A DNA stretch of 64,000 bases from Diphasiastrum complanatum. Lineage: Eukaryota > Streptophyta > Lycopodiopsida > Lycopodiales > Lycopodiaceae. Of this stretch, positions 1-12,266 are shown piece by piece. Numbering within the stretch: the stretch's first letter is position 1; each line of letters opens with the position of its first letter. Location of the stretch: NCBI GenBank assembly GCA_029204225.1, contig CM055102.1, positions 1,758,854 through 1,822,853 of the forward strand. Direction: 5' to 3'. The notes beneath the pieces are model-generated. The model saw nothing but the letters and a program-made list of their open reading frames with translations. It ran no database searches and had not been told where the DNA came from. The translations under genes were made by a program, and so were the position numbers.

Positions 1-1510
<1,510 letters not shown>

Positions 1511-1640
1511 TTTTTATATATTGTATTGCCTTGCTTTAGCATGTCTGTAGAACTTTGCAATTGAAGAACAAAATCCTCCACCTACTTCTGATTAGCTTTG
1601 GCCATATCTTTCTCAGCTATGATGTTCCTCAGCCGATCTT

Positions 1641-1963
1641 TCAACTCTTTATTTGTGCTTTGGAGGGCACTTCGGGCATGTCTCTCCTGTTGTAGAGAAC
1701 CTTGGTCATATTGATTTTTAGTTTTAAGCCATGATATATAATCTGGACTTTGGTGGTCCTTTCCCTTAACTCTACTTGATAATCGAATTCATCTAGTAAT
1801 AAAACCCATCTAGCTATCCTTCCTAAAAGGTCGGGTTTATTTACTAGATGCTTTAATGCATAATGGTCTACATGGAAAACAAAAGGGTATCCTAGTAGAT
1901 AATGCCTAAATTTTTTCACTGAGTAGATCATGCCTAATGCCTCCAGCCCTGTAGTGGAATAAT
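1641..1963 (-). pseudogene. Gypsy RNase H fragment
   Basis: The minus-strand translation contains 'YSVKKFRHYLLGYPF', 'HVDHYALKHLVNKPD' and 'GRIARWVLLLDEFDYQV', the C-terminal half of a Ty3/Gypsy RNase H domain. The same region is better preserved in the Gypsy element around 30.6-30.8 kb. Nothing of RT or integrase adjoins it, so it is an isolated relic, consistent with the minus-oriented LTR relic to its left. Confidence 0.8.
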
Positions 1964-1965
1964 TT

Positions 1966-3169
1966 TATTCGGATGCTGGAACTACGCCAATTTTTCAGTT
2001 TGCAGCATGTTTGGCTGATGGTTAGCTTGCATTAGACATCTTGTCGTGGCATGAATAGTGTTAAAAACTGCATTGTAGGGATAGTTTGGGATTGATTTTG
2101 CTAGATTTTAAGTGGATGTGCTTCTTTGAAATCTAATCTGATTAGTAAACAAGGAAAGCTATTCAGATCACTAATCTTAAGATCCATTTGGATCTGAGAT
2201 ATCAGAGAAAATAACAAAAATTGGTCAAATCTGTCAGAATTGGTCAAAAAGAGGCAAAAAGCATCATCAGAGCCCATAACTTTTTACCCTCTTTCAGGAA
2301 ACCTTTGTTGAGTTGTAGACACCTTCAGTTTTGTTTACAGAACCTTCAGTCTGAAGATTAATTCCCAGCAGATTTTCAGAAACATCAAAAAAATCACCAA
2401 AAAACACCAAAATTAATCAAAATCCTAAAATATACAGAAAAAGAACCTTCGCCCAATTCACTGTGCTTAGATGTGATTCAGATCTATCTACTGCCAGGTC
2501 GACGAAGAATAATACCAAAAGTAGAAAGGTTTTCAGAGGATCAGTTTTCATAATGTCATATTTTTGCCAAAAAGTCACTTTTTTGCAAAATTACAAGTAT
2601 TATTCTTGATCCTTTGCCAGAACCTTCGCCGAGTTTCCAAATATTCTATTTATATAAAAATACTATTTTTGAGTTCGACAAAGATTTATTTTGATCAGAT
2701 CACAAAAAATCTTGATTTTTACCCTCGTTAGATCACAAAAACTATATTTTCTTGTTTCAAAAACCTTTGTCCGGTTGTCCATAGTTTTATTTGTGTCAGA
2801 TCTTCCATCTGAGAAGTCGGCGAAGGTTATTCTTCAAGAAATTGCCAGAAAAGTATTCAAAGAGTTTTTTTTCCCCAAAATAGCACTGTTGAACCTTCGC
2901 CAAGCCAACCTTCGTCCAGAGAACCTTTGCCAGTCCTATTTTTAGTTTTTGATTTTCCAAATCAAGTCTCTGTCAAAATTTGGATCAGATCTGATATATT
3001 CTGAATTGGACTCTGAGAGATTTACTATTTTTGAGAAGTATTGATTGATCGAATTTTGGGTAGTTTTTCATCATATAAAATTAGATTCTTGAAAAGTGGG
3101 TGTAGCAGATCTAATCTGAGATAGTTTTTGGGAAAATCTATATCCAATTACGTTATCAATTTGATCTAA
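1966..3169 (+). other. Gypsy leader region with repeated AACCTTCGCC motifs
   Basis: No gene. From about 2440 to 2930 the decamer AACCTTCGCC and variants (AACCTTTGCC, AACCTTCGTCC) recur, with inverse forms such as GGCGAAGGTT or GCGAAGGTT. The region ends directly at the gag start, so it is read as the untranslated leader of the following element. The same motif family reappears at 18.28-18.62 kb. Confidence 0.5.
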
Positions 3170-4879
3170 ATGGCTGCCCCTGGAGCTGCTCCTGGAGGTG
3201 CTCCACAGGAGGTCAATCCAATTATTGTTAGAAGAGCACCCCAATTGGATCTACCCAAATATAATGGATTAACAGATCTAGTTTGATTTCTTCAGATCTA
3301 TGCTGAATCCTGTGAGGTCTATGGTGCGGATTGGTACTATAACCAAGATGAAACTGAATGTACAGATTGGGAGGTTGTCAAACGAGCCCTTATCACATGG
3401 TTCAAACCACAGAAGTTTATGGAAGACCCTTTCCTACTTTTAAGTAAAATTAAAATGGGAAAGCGGGAAATGGTTTGAGATTACATCGAAAGGGTGAAAC
3501 GTCTTAGATCTGAATGTGAGCCTGAGCTGATTAATGAATATGCCATGGTTATGTGGTTTTTGTCAGGTCTACCTAAACGGATCAGACGTGAACTGAAACG
3601 CCATAATGAGTACGCACTTTTGCAAAATGAGATGGACGATGCAATTCAGGAGGAGGATGAAGATTCAGATGATGAGCCGAATGTCAGTATGTTGTCTTAT
3701 ACAACAAGGCAGACTACTACGACATCCACCACTATTGCATCAACGAATGCCAATGCTACTACAGAAATGATGCTCAATGAGTTCGAGAAACTTGGGAAGA
3801 CCCAGCAGAAACAGATGGAAACGTTGCAGTTGCAATTTGATAAGAAAATCAAAGCATTGGAAAATTTCCACAGAGAAGCGAACAAGGAACCGGAGAAGTT
3901 TGCGAAGACTTTTCCTACCAGGGAAAATGTCTAGTGTTCCATTCGTACAAGAAATCACACAGTGAACGAGTGTCCTCAATTAAAAGAATGAATGGAAATC
4001 AGTGTTTGCCATCTATGTAATTCAACTGACCATGAGACTGCCTTTTGCAACTTCAACCCTCAGATGATTCAGCAATGGTATGCCCAGATGGGATATCGAG
4101 ATCCATAGTATGGAGGCAATCCAGCAGCAAGACTACGACAATCTACTCTTGGATACCCGGAGCGTCTAGCCTTGCCTGCCCCACCAAAGCACTTCGCTCC
4201 TCCTGCCGATTTGATGGAACTAGAACCTTACGGAAGTGCTGAGCAATGGAGCTATGGTAATGATCAAGAAGGTGGATCTTCATAACAGTATGCCATTTAT
4301 GCTGCCGCTCAACAACAAGCCTTGAGAAATTGGGCCAGAGCACCACTTGGATGCTTTGCATGTGGTGAAAATCACAGAGTTGCAGAATGCCCAAATAAAG
4401 AAAAATTTGTACCATTCTGTCATGACTATGGATATGGGCATTGCTATAAAGACTGTCCAATAAGATTGAAGCCACCACCAGCTACAGCACCTGTAAATTT
4501 GATAACAATCAAGCAAGGATCGATAGCTCATAATAAACCAAGTGCACCCTTGATGGTGGTCACCAGAGCACAAAACCAAAAAGAACCAGTAGTGGATTCA
4601 GTACCTGCTGATTCTATACCATTGAACGATACACCAACAACATTGGAAGTTTATCCATATCTTAATACAGAAAAATGAAGATATCAGGATATGAGACAAT
4701 GGATTAAGCATCTGCAAGAAGAAGAGGAACTTGAGGCTTGTAAAGTAACAGCTGAAGTTCGGTCTTCACCATTGCAGCCTCCAAGAAATTTACGTACGGA
4801 TATGAATGATCAATTACATCATCATGAAGAACCCTTCAAGATGACGAAACCGGAAGCACCACATATGGAATACTCATGA
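3170..4879 (+). pseudogene. Gypsy gag (Gypsy-1), broken
   Basis: Gag of a non-chromodomain Ty3/Gypsy element; Gag forms the virus-like particle. The chosen ATG starts an Ala/Gly/Pro-rich N-terminus. The capsid-like part includes 'WFKPQKFMEDPF' and 'MWFLSGLPKRIRREL', then an acidic stretch and a coiled segment. Near 4350 lies a zinc knuckle, CFACGENHRVAEC, and a second Cys/His cluster follows at once. In-frame TGA codons stand at 3284 and 3476 where the related element at 34.5-35.3 kb has Arg, so CGA-to-TGA decay is likely. Further indels move the frame before the knuckle and at the gag/pol border (4876). Confidence 0.85.
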
Positions 4880-5574
4880 ATGTTTTGTCTAGCAAGATCA
4901 ATATTACATTGGGAGAGCTCCTAAAGTTGGTGCCAAAAGCAAAAGAAGTCTTAGCACAAAAGTTACCTCAAGAAGAATCAGAAGACCATCAAGAGCCGCT
5001 CTTTTGTGCTGGATTTGAAGAATCTAACGATGTACTACATGTTGGAGCAGCTTGGGAAAGTGAACAAAAGAATATCACTCTGTCAATACAACATAGACAA
5101 TTTTCTAAAGAAGCAGTTGTGATAGACGGCGGTTCAGGAGCTAACCTAATTTTTACAAAGCTATGTACAAAATGGGGTCTTACAAAAATTAAGTCTGCTA
5201 CTTTTGCTATTAAGCTAGCTGATCAAACAACGGTTCATCCACGAGGAATGGTGGAAGATATACCTATCAGGATTGCATGAGTACAGTTTGTTATTACTTT
5301 CGTTGTGATGGACTTACCAGAAGCACCAAATGTCTACCGAGTTCTCTTAGGACGTCCATGGTTACGAGTTGCGCAAGTAATTCATAACTGGGGTGCCGGC
5401 AAAATCACTTTTGAAAATCGTAAACGTGCAGTTAAAATTGATCCTATGACTTGGACTATCAAGCCAATGGTTCAAAAAGCGGATGACGATTCATCAACAA
5501 CGGATCACACTTGTGATCGACCAGAGAAAAAATTGGAATTTCACTACGATTCTCAAATGGATACTGTCAATTGA
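4876..5574 (+). pseudogene. Gypsy protease (Gypsy-1)
   Basis: Retropepsin-type aspartic protease, which cleaves the Gag-Pol polyprotein. The active-site motif is VVIDGGSGANLIF near 5120, followed by 'LADQTTVHPRGMVEDIPIRI' and 'VYRVLLGRPWLRVAQ', in the usual retropepsin order. A TGA at 5278 interrupts the frame where the related element has Gly. The frame continues past a second TGA at 5572 into the RT part. The fold is clear, but the copy cannot give a full product. Confidence 0.85.
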
Positions 5575-5613
5575 AATGAAGCTCTTGCAACAATTGATTG
5601 TACAGTAGGATAT

Positions 5614-7640
5614 ATGTGTCAACAAGATATTCAATCAGAGATGAGCGAGATTTCCTTGTTAGATCGAACTTTGAATACGCCAATCACGTTTCCATTAAAT
5701 GTGCTGAATGTAGCCTGGATATCAATGGAACCTATACAAGATCCAATTGAGGATGATCTCATACCAATGAGCCATGTCTTAACTTATGATGGCAATGCAA
5801 AACTTACGGATGAACAGATTCTACATCATATGGATCCGACCAGATTTGGAGTGCGTAATGTTCTTGATGAATCAACAATCAAATCGCCCAAAGTAGTTAT
5901 ATTGAAGGGAGATAGGATGACAGGTTCGATGACAAAGAAACAAGCAAAGCAACATTATAATACGGTCCTAAAATGGGAAAATCCCCCTCAAAAGATCGAT
6001 TTAAAGGAAGTGCCACCTCTATTGGATAAAGACAAAGGAAAAGTCAAGAATGATTCTTCAAGTCAGATCTCCAGCAAGACATCATTGTCTAGGAAGTCTT
6101 CACCTAAGAAGAAAGATTTATTATCCCGGAAGTCATCACCTCCACGATCGATTCTTGCTAAGAAGACTAAACGAAGATCCAAGACAAGTCCTTTCGAAAA
6201 AGAACAAGCAAATGTAGTCCAGCATGATATGCCAGAGCATTTTAAACATGATGTGGTTATCATGTTACCTAAAGCACATCGTGAACCTAAAGAACACATG
6301 CCGGAATCTAAAGAGGTTTACGATGGCCCAGCTACGACGCAACCAATGAATCTTGCAGACCCAGGAGAACTAGAAAAGATTGTACAAGTGGGATCACAAC
6401 TTACTCCTAAACAATATCAAGCACTCCGTTTGCTACTTATTAACTATCAAGATTGTTTTGCATGGACTTATCAAGATTTGAAGGGTATTCCAACATCAGT
6501 CATTGAACATACCATACCTTTAGTATCTGATGCAGTACCAAAGGTTACAAATTTCTATCGCTGTAATCCTGATGTGGCAGATCTGATAAAGAAAGAACTT
6601 CAAAGATTGCTTGACGTCGATATCATTTATGAGATCGAGCATACCAAATGGATTTCACCGATTGTCATTGTCCCTAAGAAAAATGGGAATTTGCGAATCT
6701 GTGTGAATCTCAAAGCATTGAATAAAGTGACATGGAAGGATCACTTATCGTTGCCTTTTACTAAAAGCATTTTGGATCGCCTTGCTGGAACGGATGCTTA
6801 TAGTTTCCTGGATGGATTTAGTGGTTACAACCAGGTTAAGATTGCACCTACCGATCGCCACAAACCTATGCTTACAAAGTAATGTCGTTTGGACTCTGTA
6901 ATGCACCAAGTTCATTCCAAAGAGTAACACAATTTGCCTTTAAAAATTATCTGCAAAAATTTCTTGAAATTTACTTGGACGACTTGGGAGTTCATAGTAC
7001 ATATACAAACCACCTGGATTGATTGGAGAAAGTTTTTGAAAGATGCCACAAATATCAGATTTCTCTAAATCCAGAAAAATGCCAGATATGGGTCCCTCAC
7101 GGAGTGGTGCTTGGACATGTGATATCAAGACATGGTATTGCCACCGATTATTCTAAGATCAAAGTTATTGTGGAATTGCCACCACCAGCAACAATTCGAG
7201 GAGTTTATGTGTTTATGGATCATGTGAACTACTATCGAAACTTTATTATCTTCTTTGCAGATTTAGCACAACCTATATACAAATTGACTATTGTTCCTAT
7301 TTGGACAGTAGAGGCGTTAGAAGCCTTTGAAAAGTTAAAAAAAACATTATCTTCAACACCAATACTGCGTTCTCTAGATTGGACATTAGAGTTTCATGTT
7401 CATACGGACGTCTCAAAATACGCCATTGGATCAGTTTTGACGCAGCCAGGTGACTATAAGAAGGATTATCCTATATGATTTGCAAGTAGATAGCTTACAG
7501 ATCCAGAGAAGAATTATTCAACAATAGAACGTGAAGCGCTAGCCATGATTTTTTCTGTTCGGAAATTTCGTCACTATCTCATGGAAATGCACTTTGCATT
7601 TTATACGGTTCATCAACCGTTACTTTACTTGGTAAATAAT
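5614..7640 (+). pseudogene. Gypsy reverse transcriptase and RNase H (Gypsy-1)
   Basis: Starts with a linker containing a Lys/Arg/Ser-rich basic stretch near 6100-6190, then the RT: 'WISPIVIVPKKNGNLRICVN', 'YSFLDGFSGYNQVKIA', 'MSFGLCNAPSSFQRV' and the catalytic YLDDL near 6973. RNase H follows with 'LEFHVHTDVSKYAIGSVL', 'EREALAMIFSVRKFRHYL' and 'FYTVHQPLLYLVN'. The frame breaks at 6880 inside RT by a small indel, and stops follow at 7019 and 7476. The RT type and absence of a chromodomain suggest the Athila/Tat group rather than a chromovirus. Confidence 0.88.
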
Positions 7641-7649
7641 ACAAAGATG

Positions 7650-7877
7650 TGATTTACTGCATGAAGTACCAGATCTAATCATGTTTTCACATGATGGCAT
7701 GGGTGGAGGACACTTCTCTATAGATATTATTGTTTGCAAACTTTTGCAATCCGGTTGTTGGTGGCCTACGCTTCATAAGGACACAAAAAATTATATTCAG
7801 ACATGTGATGTCTACCAGCGAGCACGACGGCCTACTCGACAGAATTATAAACCCTTACATCTGATTTTATCACCAAA
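7650..7877 (+). pseudogene. Truncated Gypsy integrase N-terminus (Gypsy-1)
   Basis: Only the zinc-binding HHCC part remains: 'MGGGHFSIDIIVCKLLQSG', 'WWPTLHKDTKNYIQTCDVYQ'. The second Cys of CxxC is Tyr here; the related element at 30.1 kb keeps CDVCQR. The catalytic DDE core is absent. Homology to integrase ends near 7870 and the same reading frame passes straight into ORF3-like sequence, so the junction is probably a recombination or deletion end. Confidence 0.8.
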
Positions 7878-9490
7878 GCAGTTCGATGCCACGGTGCCTG
7901 AAGGGTTTGAAGACGAGGATATTTTTTAAGAAGAAGAGACTTTGGCACCTATTCCATGCCTACCACGGACAGTACCATCAGGTTCTCCTGCTGCTGCCAC
8001 CTCCACGACTGTCGATTTCAGCGATGCTCTCGGGTTAGTTTCAAGCCTTGGGCAAGTGATCCGGTCTATGCTGGATAAAAAAAAAAAAATGGAATAGAGA
8101 ATCTCTGTTTTAGGACTCGAAAACACTTTGAACAGCCAAAAAATTGTCCAGTTGGATCGAGAGGTGAAGATAGCCAAGCAACATGAAGAAAAGGCTGAAA
8201 GTGAAAAGACATTGCAACAGGTGCAGCTACTGAAGAGGCAATTACAAATGGCTAAACAAGATCGCACACGGCTTCAAGGTGAACTGGATGCGACCACCCT
8301 TGAGCGTGATGCATATCTACAAACACAAATACCTGATTATCCGATCACATCGACGGAGATTGCATATTTGTTCAAGAAAATGGAAACATACAAAGTGGCC
8401 CTTTAGGGATTCCAAGGCCGCTTTGATAGGTTCAAAGGAGCAGCTTCAACCGAGTTGGCAACGGCAAAAGAGCCCATCAACGCCTATGAAAAAGCTGCCT
8501 CTCAAGTGTTGGAATCCGAACCACAAATCCCCATCCCGGTCATGTCGCAATTCTCCCCTTCTCTCCAAGAAGCTGTACAGATGGATACATGGATTGATTC
8601 GAGGATGAACCAAGCGAGAGCTCCAGATCTAGCAGATCAACCGCCAACTATACCAGCTATACAAGCGGGTCCATCCTCATCAAGGACAAGCCATTTATTC
8701 AGAAGGCCCATCAGCATTGAGGACCAGATCCAGACCTTCTTGAAGCAGCATCCACATGAGTCCTCGCGTGGTAGATGGATTCTCAAATTTAAGACCTCCG
8801 AGATTGAGGCTGGCAAAGAATTGGACAAAATACCTGCATTGGGAGAGCAGCCGACATGGAGAATCACGGTTTTTGAGAAAACTCCGGAATCAATTAGGAG
8901 TTACGTCGCCAGCCCTCGCCAGTTGCGGGTAGATCGTTATTATGTGCCAATGCCGTGAAGACAAAAATGAAAAGATTTGGGATTGGCCAATCATCCATAC
9001 GTCCAATTGGCCAATCATCCACCAGTCTTACAACTGGAATATTTTAGTGGATTTCCACCGAGCCTTACAGGCATATCAGAGAGATTATGTCCACTCTCCG
9101 GATCCAATGGTGCGACAATCGACAATGTTTGCAAAAGATCTAACTCTGTTGGCTTCAGTGGCAACCAAATGGGACGATTGCCTTCCTACCCTGGCATTTG
9201 ATCCAAATAAGCCGATGGCCTCAGAGCAAATCAAAGATCAGCTGTTGATTGCTCGACTGTATTTCCGTGCGGTTATGATGGGAGGCTCTTGGAAATCCTG
9301 CTTCACCTCATGGACAACTTCCAAGTGGATTGCCAGAGCCCACCGTTGTTTCATGCCACATAATTTGGATTTCAATACTGCATGTCTGGACTATATTGTA
9401 GGTGTCATGGGACCACCACCAGTTTTGGTGGGGGATACTGTTGGAGGATTTGCGGATCCCAAGGCAACCCTAACCCTAGTTAATAAGTGA
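7878..9490 (+). pseudogene. ORF3 copy 1: coiled coil plus C-terminal domain
   Basis: Unrecognised protein, called ORF3 here. It joins integrase in frame and runs to 8958 with stops at 7927, 8095 and 8404, then shifts frame to end at 9490. After a Pro/Thr stretch comes 'DFSDALGLVSSLGQVIRSML', then a Glu/Lys/Gln-rich coiled coil (about 8100-8400), then a C-terminal domain with 'HESSRGRWILKFK', 'SYVASPRQLRVDRYY', 'ATKWDDCLPTLAFDPNKPM' and 'LIARLYFRAVMMGGSWK'. The same phrases recur in the copy at 60.1-60.8 kb and the coiled-coil start recurs at 10.2-10.55 kb (minus). The N-terminal domain is missing. It resembles no enzyme I know; a structural or env-position protein is possible. Confidence 0.7.
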
Positions 9491-9741
9491 GAGGGATTTG
9501 ACACCCTGCAAGTGTAAGTCCAACCCAATGATCACATAGTTATTTGATTAATTAGAATGTTAATAAAAGGAGTTTAGGCCTTTTTGCAGGACTTTTAATG
9601 TCGCAGGGCCTAAATGTCAAGTTAGTGAATAAAGTTGGGTTTCTCTCCAATTTTGATGGTTCCCACACTTTTTTAAATTTGAATAAAAAGAGAGGCAAGA
9701 CTGGACCAATAGGATTCAGAGTCCATGGTCCTCCTCTCTAC

Positions 9742-9748
9742 TATAAAA
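9742..9748 (+). promoter_or_regulatory. TATA box (TATAAAA) in LTR
   Basis: TATAAAA in a GC-richer setting, followed by AATAAA at 9792-9797. This spacing is typical of an LTR promoter with a short R region. Confidence 0.55.
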
Positions 9749-9791
9749 AGGGACCAACTCAAGTTGCTCCTGATGTTCGTTTCCTCATTTC

Positions 9792-9797
9792 AATAAA
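9792..9797 (+). terminator. AATAAA polyadenylation signal in LTR
   Basis: AATAAA lies 44 bp after the TATA box in the same LTR, the order expected for U3-R. Confidence 0.45.
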
Positions 9798-10210
9798 GTA
9801 GATTGGTTCTCTTTAGAAATGGATTGATGAATGTCCTTGATCTTCCTTTCTTCTCCTCCATTTCTCATGCCTTCTTTTGATTTTGCTAATTGTTGGATTT
9901 GATCATTATTGGGATTGCTATTTCTTATGCTTTTTGTGAGAGAGAAAGGGAGAGAGAGAAGAATAAGTTTCTATCATTGTTGTGGATTTAGGGTTAATGG
10001 AAGTAGGGTTAATGGATGTAGTGTTAATGCTTACTGTTAATGGATGTTAGTGTTAGATCCTCCATTCATGTTGAAATATGAACTATACTATCGCTCTCAT
10101 GGGAACGAACCTACGCGTGACAACTAACTCTGTCTCTTTGATACTAGATTGACTAGATCTTGGAACCCACTACATCTGTCAAGAAAAGAAACCCACTACA
10201 TCCGTCATCT

Positions 10211-11543
10211 ACAATTGACCCTTCAACAGTTGCACCTGTTGTTTTGCATCCTACACGGCCTTATCCACCTGATCCTGTGCGGTTGTCAAGGCATTTTGCA
10301 GAGAGCTGACGTAGTCTTACAAGCAATCAGCTTGTTGCTGGGCCAACTTCTTTTCTACTTCAGTCTTGTCTTCATGCTGTTTGGCAAACTTTAGCTCTCA
10401 ATCCAGCTAGACAATCTTCTGGCTGATCAGAGTGTTTTTGGACCCCATATCGGAGATTCTCTGCTCCATTGCCTTCTTCTTATCCAGCATACACTAGATC
10501 ACTTGCGCAAGGCTTGAGACCAAACCGAGAGCATCACCAAAATTGATTGTCATGGAGGTGGCAGTAGCAAGAGGACCTAATGGTATTATCCTTGGTTGGC
10601 GTGAAATAGGTACTAGTACTTCTTCTTCTTTAAAAATGTCTTCCTCCTCGAAACCCTTAGGCACAGTGGTGTCAAACTATTTTGATGATTTCACAGCTTT
10701 GTCTACCCAAAGTGCGGCTGGGCTATCTTCCGTGTGAGGTTGTTGGTTGACATCTTCAACACCGACAGTAGATTCATGGATCTGTTTGAATCCTCTTCTA
10801 GGGGATTGGAGTTCAAAGGGCGCAGGGCTCTAGGGCATTTCAAAAATTTTGGTGGCCCCAAGGGGGTCGAAATCATCGAACATATCTATGAAAAACTGCA
10901 TGTTTGGTGAAGTGGCTTTGGTGTGTGGGGGTGAGGCAGCCCGGGTAGCTGTGATGGGAATGGTAGGCCCAATGGTCACAGACTATCCGTGTGTGGAAGC
11001 AGAGGCGAGGAAAGCATCAGAGGTGGGGGGAATGGAAAATTTAGTGTGAACAACAACATGAGGTGGAAGCGCAGCTGACGATGTATGCCTAGTGCGACGT
11101 TGTGACGTGGAAGGCGAGTCAAGAATGACGATCTTGCTGCATGGACGACGATGACTACGAAAACTCAAGGCCTGGTGAGACGACTCGGCCGGTGTTTCTT
11201 TGTAGACCGAAGGCACATAATCCAAGTGGAAACCATGGATTTTGTTTTCTAGGTGAGAAGCGGCTAGAAGGGACAATAAAGAGCCTGTAGTGAACTACTG
11301 CTTAGTATTGGCCTTAATAGCTCGTTGGAGCTCACCAGAAACAGTCTTGAATCAATTATATGGTTCAAGAGGGGCTTTGGCCAACTTGGTGTAGGACTCC
11401 ACTATCCTATGGAGGATATGAGATGTGATGCAATCTTTCCTGAGGTGGCCAACCATCAGGAAGTTGTTCAGTAGCTGGGAAGCAGCGTGTATTGAAGGCT
11501 CAGTGATGGCTTCCAAAAGGTATCTGTCATTGGTCCAATGCAG
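10211..11543 (-). pseudogene. ORF3 copy 2, distal part (split by Copia-1)
   Basis: Minus-strand continuation of the ORF that starts at 18038 and is interrupted by Copia-1. Reading leftward from 11543 it gives 'RYLLEAITEPSIHAASQLL' and 'DCITSHILHRIVESY', matching the copy at 58.2 kb. A Ser/Thr/Pro-rich linker follows (11276-10983), then 'FDTTVPKGFEEEDIF' and 'FGDALGLVSSLAQVI', matching copy 1 at 7.88-8.06 kb, then the start of the coiled coil ('SQKIV', 'AKQHEDKTEVEKKL'). Several stops are present. The sequence ends near 10211 against the LTR of Gypsy-1, so the C-terminal domain is lost. Confidence 0.75.
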
Positions 11544-12223
11544 TGTAAAAATTACAGCAAATAAGGATCCTAAAACACTTGAAATGATGAGGGAAACAAT
11601 AGATTATAATTTCACAAGATTAGCACAAGTTGAACCATCAAAATCCATCAAAAATCTATGCTTGAACCTCACTAAATGGCCTAAATCCTTGAAGAAGGCT
11701 TCACACGTGTGAAAGTACGGCCTCCCACAGTCTGAGTACTGTACACCAGACTTACATTCAATCCTATAATCATTAGTAATCACAAGTACTCAAACAATTA
11801 TGAACATAGAGAGCAATTGCACCATTATGAGAGAAAAAACATGAAATTGCTTGATTGATTTTGGTGAGATATCATCACCTATATACATGATCCATCACGG
11901 TTTTGGGCAGGTATGAGTAGCCCTAAACCTATCCCTAATGCTAATTTTGGTGGATCTTTCATCCCTACCAAGTTAGGGTTGGAATCTTGGAGATCCCTCA
12001 ACAATGCAAAAATTACCAAAAATAGCTCCTATTTTTTCTCCCTTGTATCTAAGCATAATCTGGACTCATTCCAAAGGTTCTAACACTTAGGTCTACTTGA
12101 GAACATCCTTATGAATGGAATCCTATGCTATTTGGCACGTGTGACAAGCCACATCATGACCATCTAACTATTTACAAGTCATATGACCAAAACTAGTCAA
12201 GCTAGAATTGTGAATTTTTAACA
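11544..12223 (-). repeat. Copia-1 3' LTR
   Basis: 680 bp, TG...CA, left copy on the plus strand. It differs from the partner by about six bases and lacks one TA of 'tatatata'. It contains the palindrome TTCACACGTGTGAA (11700-11713). Confidence 0.97.
11700..11713. promoter_or_regulatory. G-box palindrome in Copia-1 LTR
   Basis: TTCACACGTGTGAA, a perfect 14-bp palindrome around CACGTG, the core bound by plant bHLH and bZIP factors. The partner LTR has it at 17130-17143. Confidence 0.6.
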
Positions 12224-12234
12224 CTCCTCCTCAC
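12224..12234 (-). promoter_or_regulatory. Copia-1 polypurine tract
   Basis: On the minus strand GTGAGGAGGAG ends directly at the 3' LTR start (TGTTAAAAATT). This is the expected place for plus-strand priming in reverse transcription. Confidence 0.85.
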
Positions 12235-12266
12235 TATCTAGCTTGGTTCAATCATTGCTTTACTAA

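Larger units (their letters stand above)
9491..10210 (+). repeat. Gypsy-type LTR (Gypsy-1 side), plus orientation
   Basis: The stretch follows the end of ORF3 copy 1 and has LTR-like content: a TATA box, a polyA signal 50 bp later, an impure GA tract at 9941-9966 and four short 'gttaatgg' repeats (about 9984-10045). A possible start is the TG of 'tgtaagtccaaccc' near 9511. No second copy is present in the window, so exact ends are open. Confidence 0.5.

Noticed and set aside
4870-4882. ATGA stop-start overlap at the Gypsy-1 gag/pol border as programmed reinitiation or frameshifting
   Set aside because: Gypsy-2 reads through this region without the break, so a decay indel is the simpler cause.
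9984-10045. TTTAGGG-like telomere repeat
   Set aside because: The repeat is 'gttaatgg' with variable spacing and only one TTTAGGG; it is an LTR-internal repeat.
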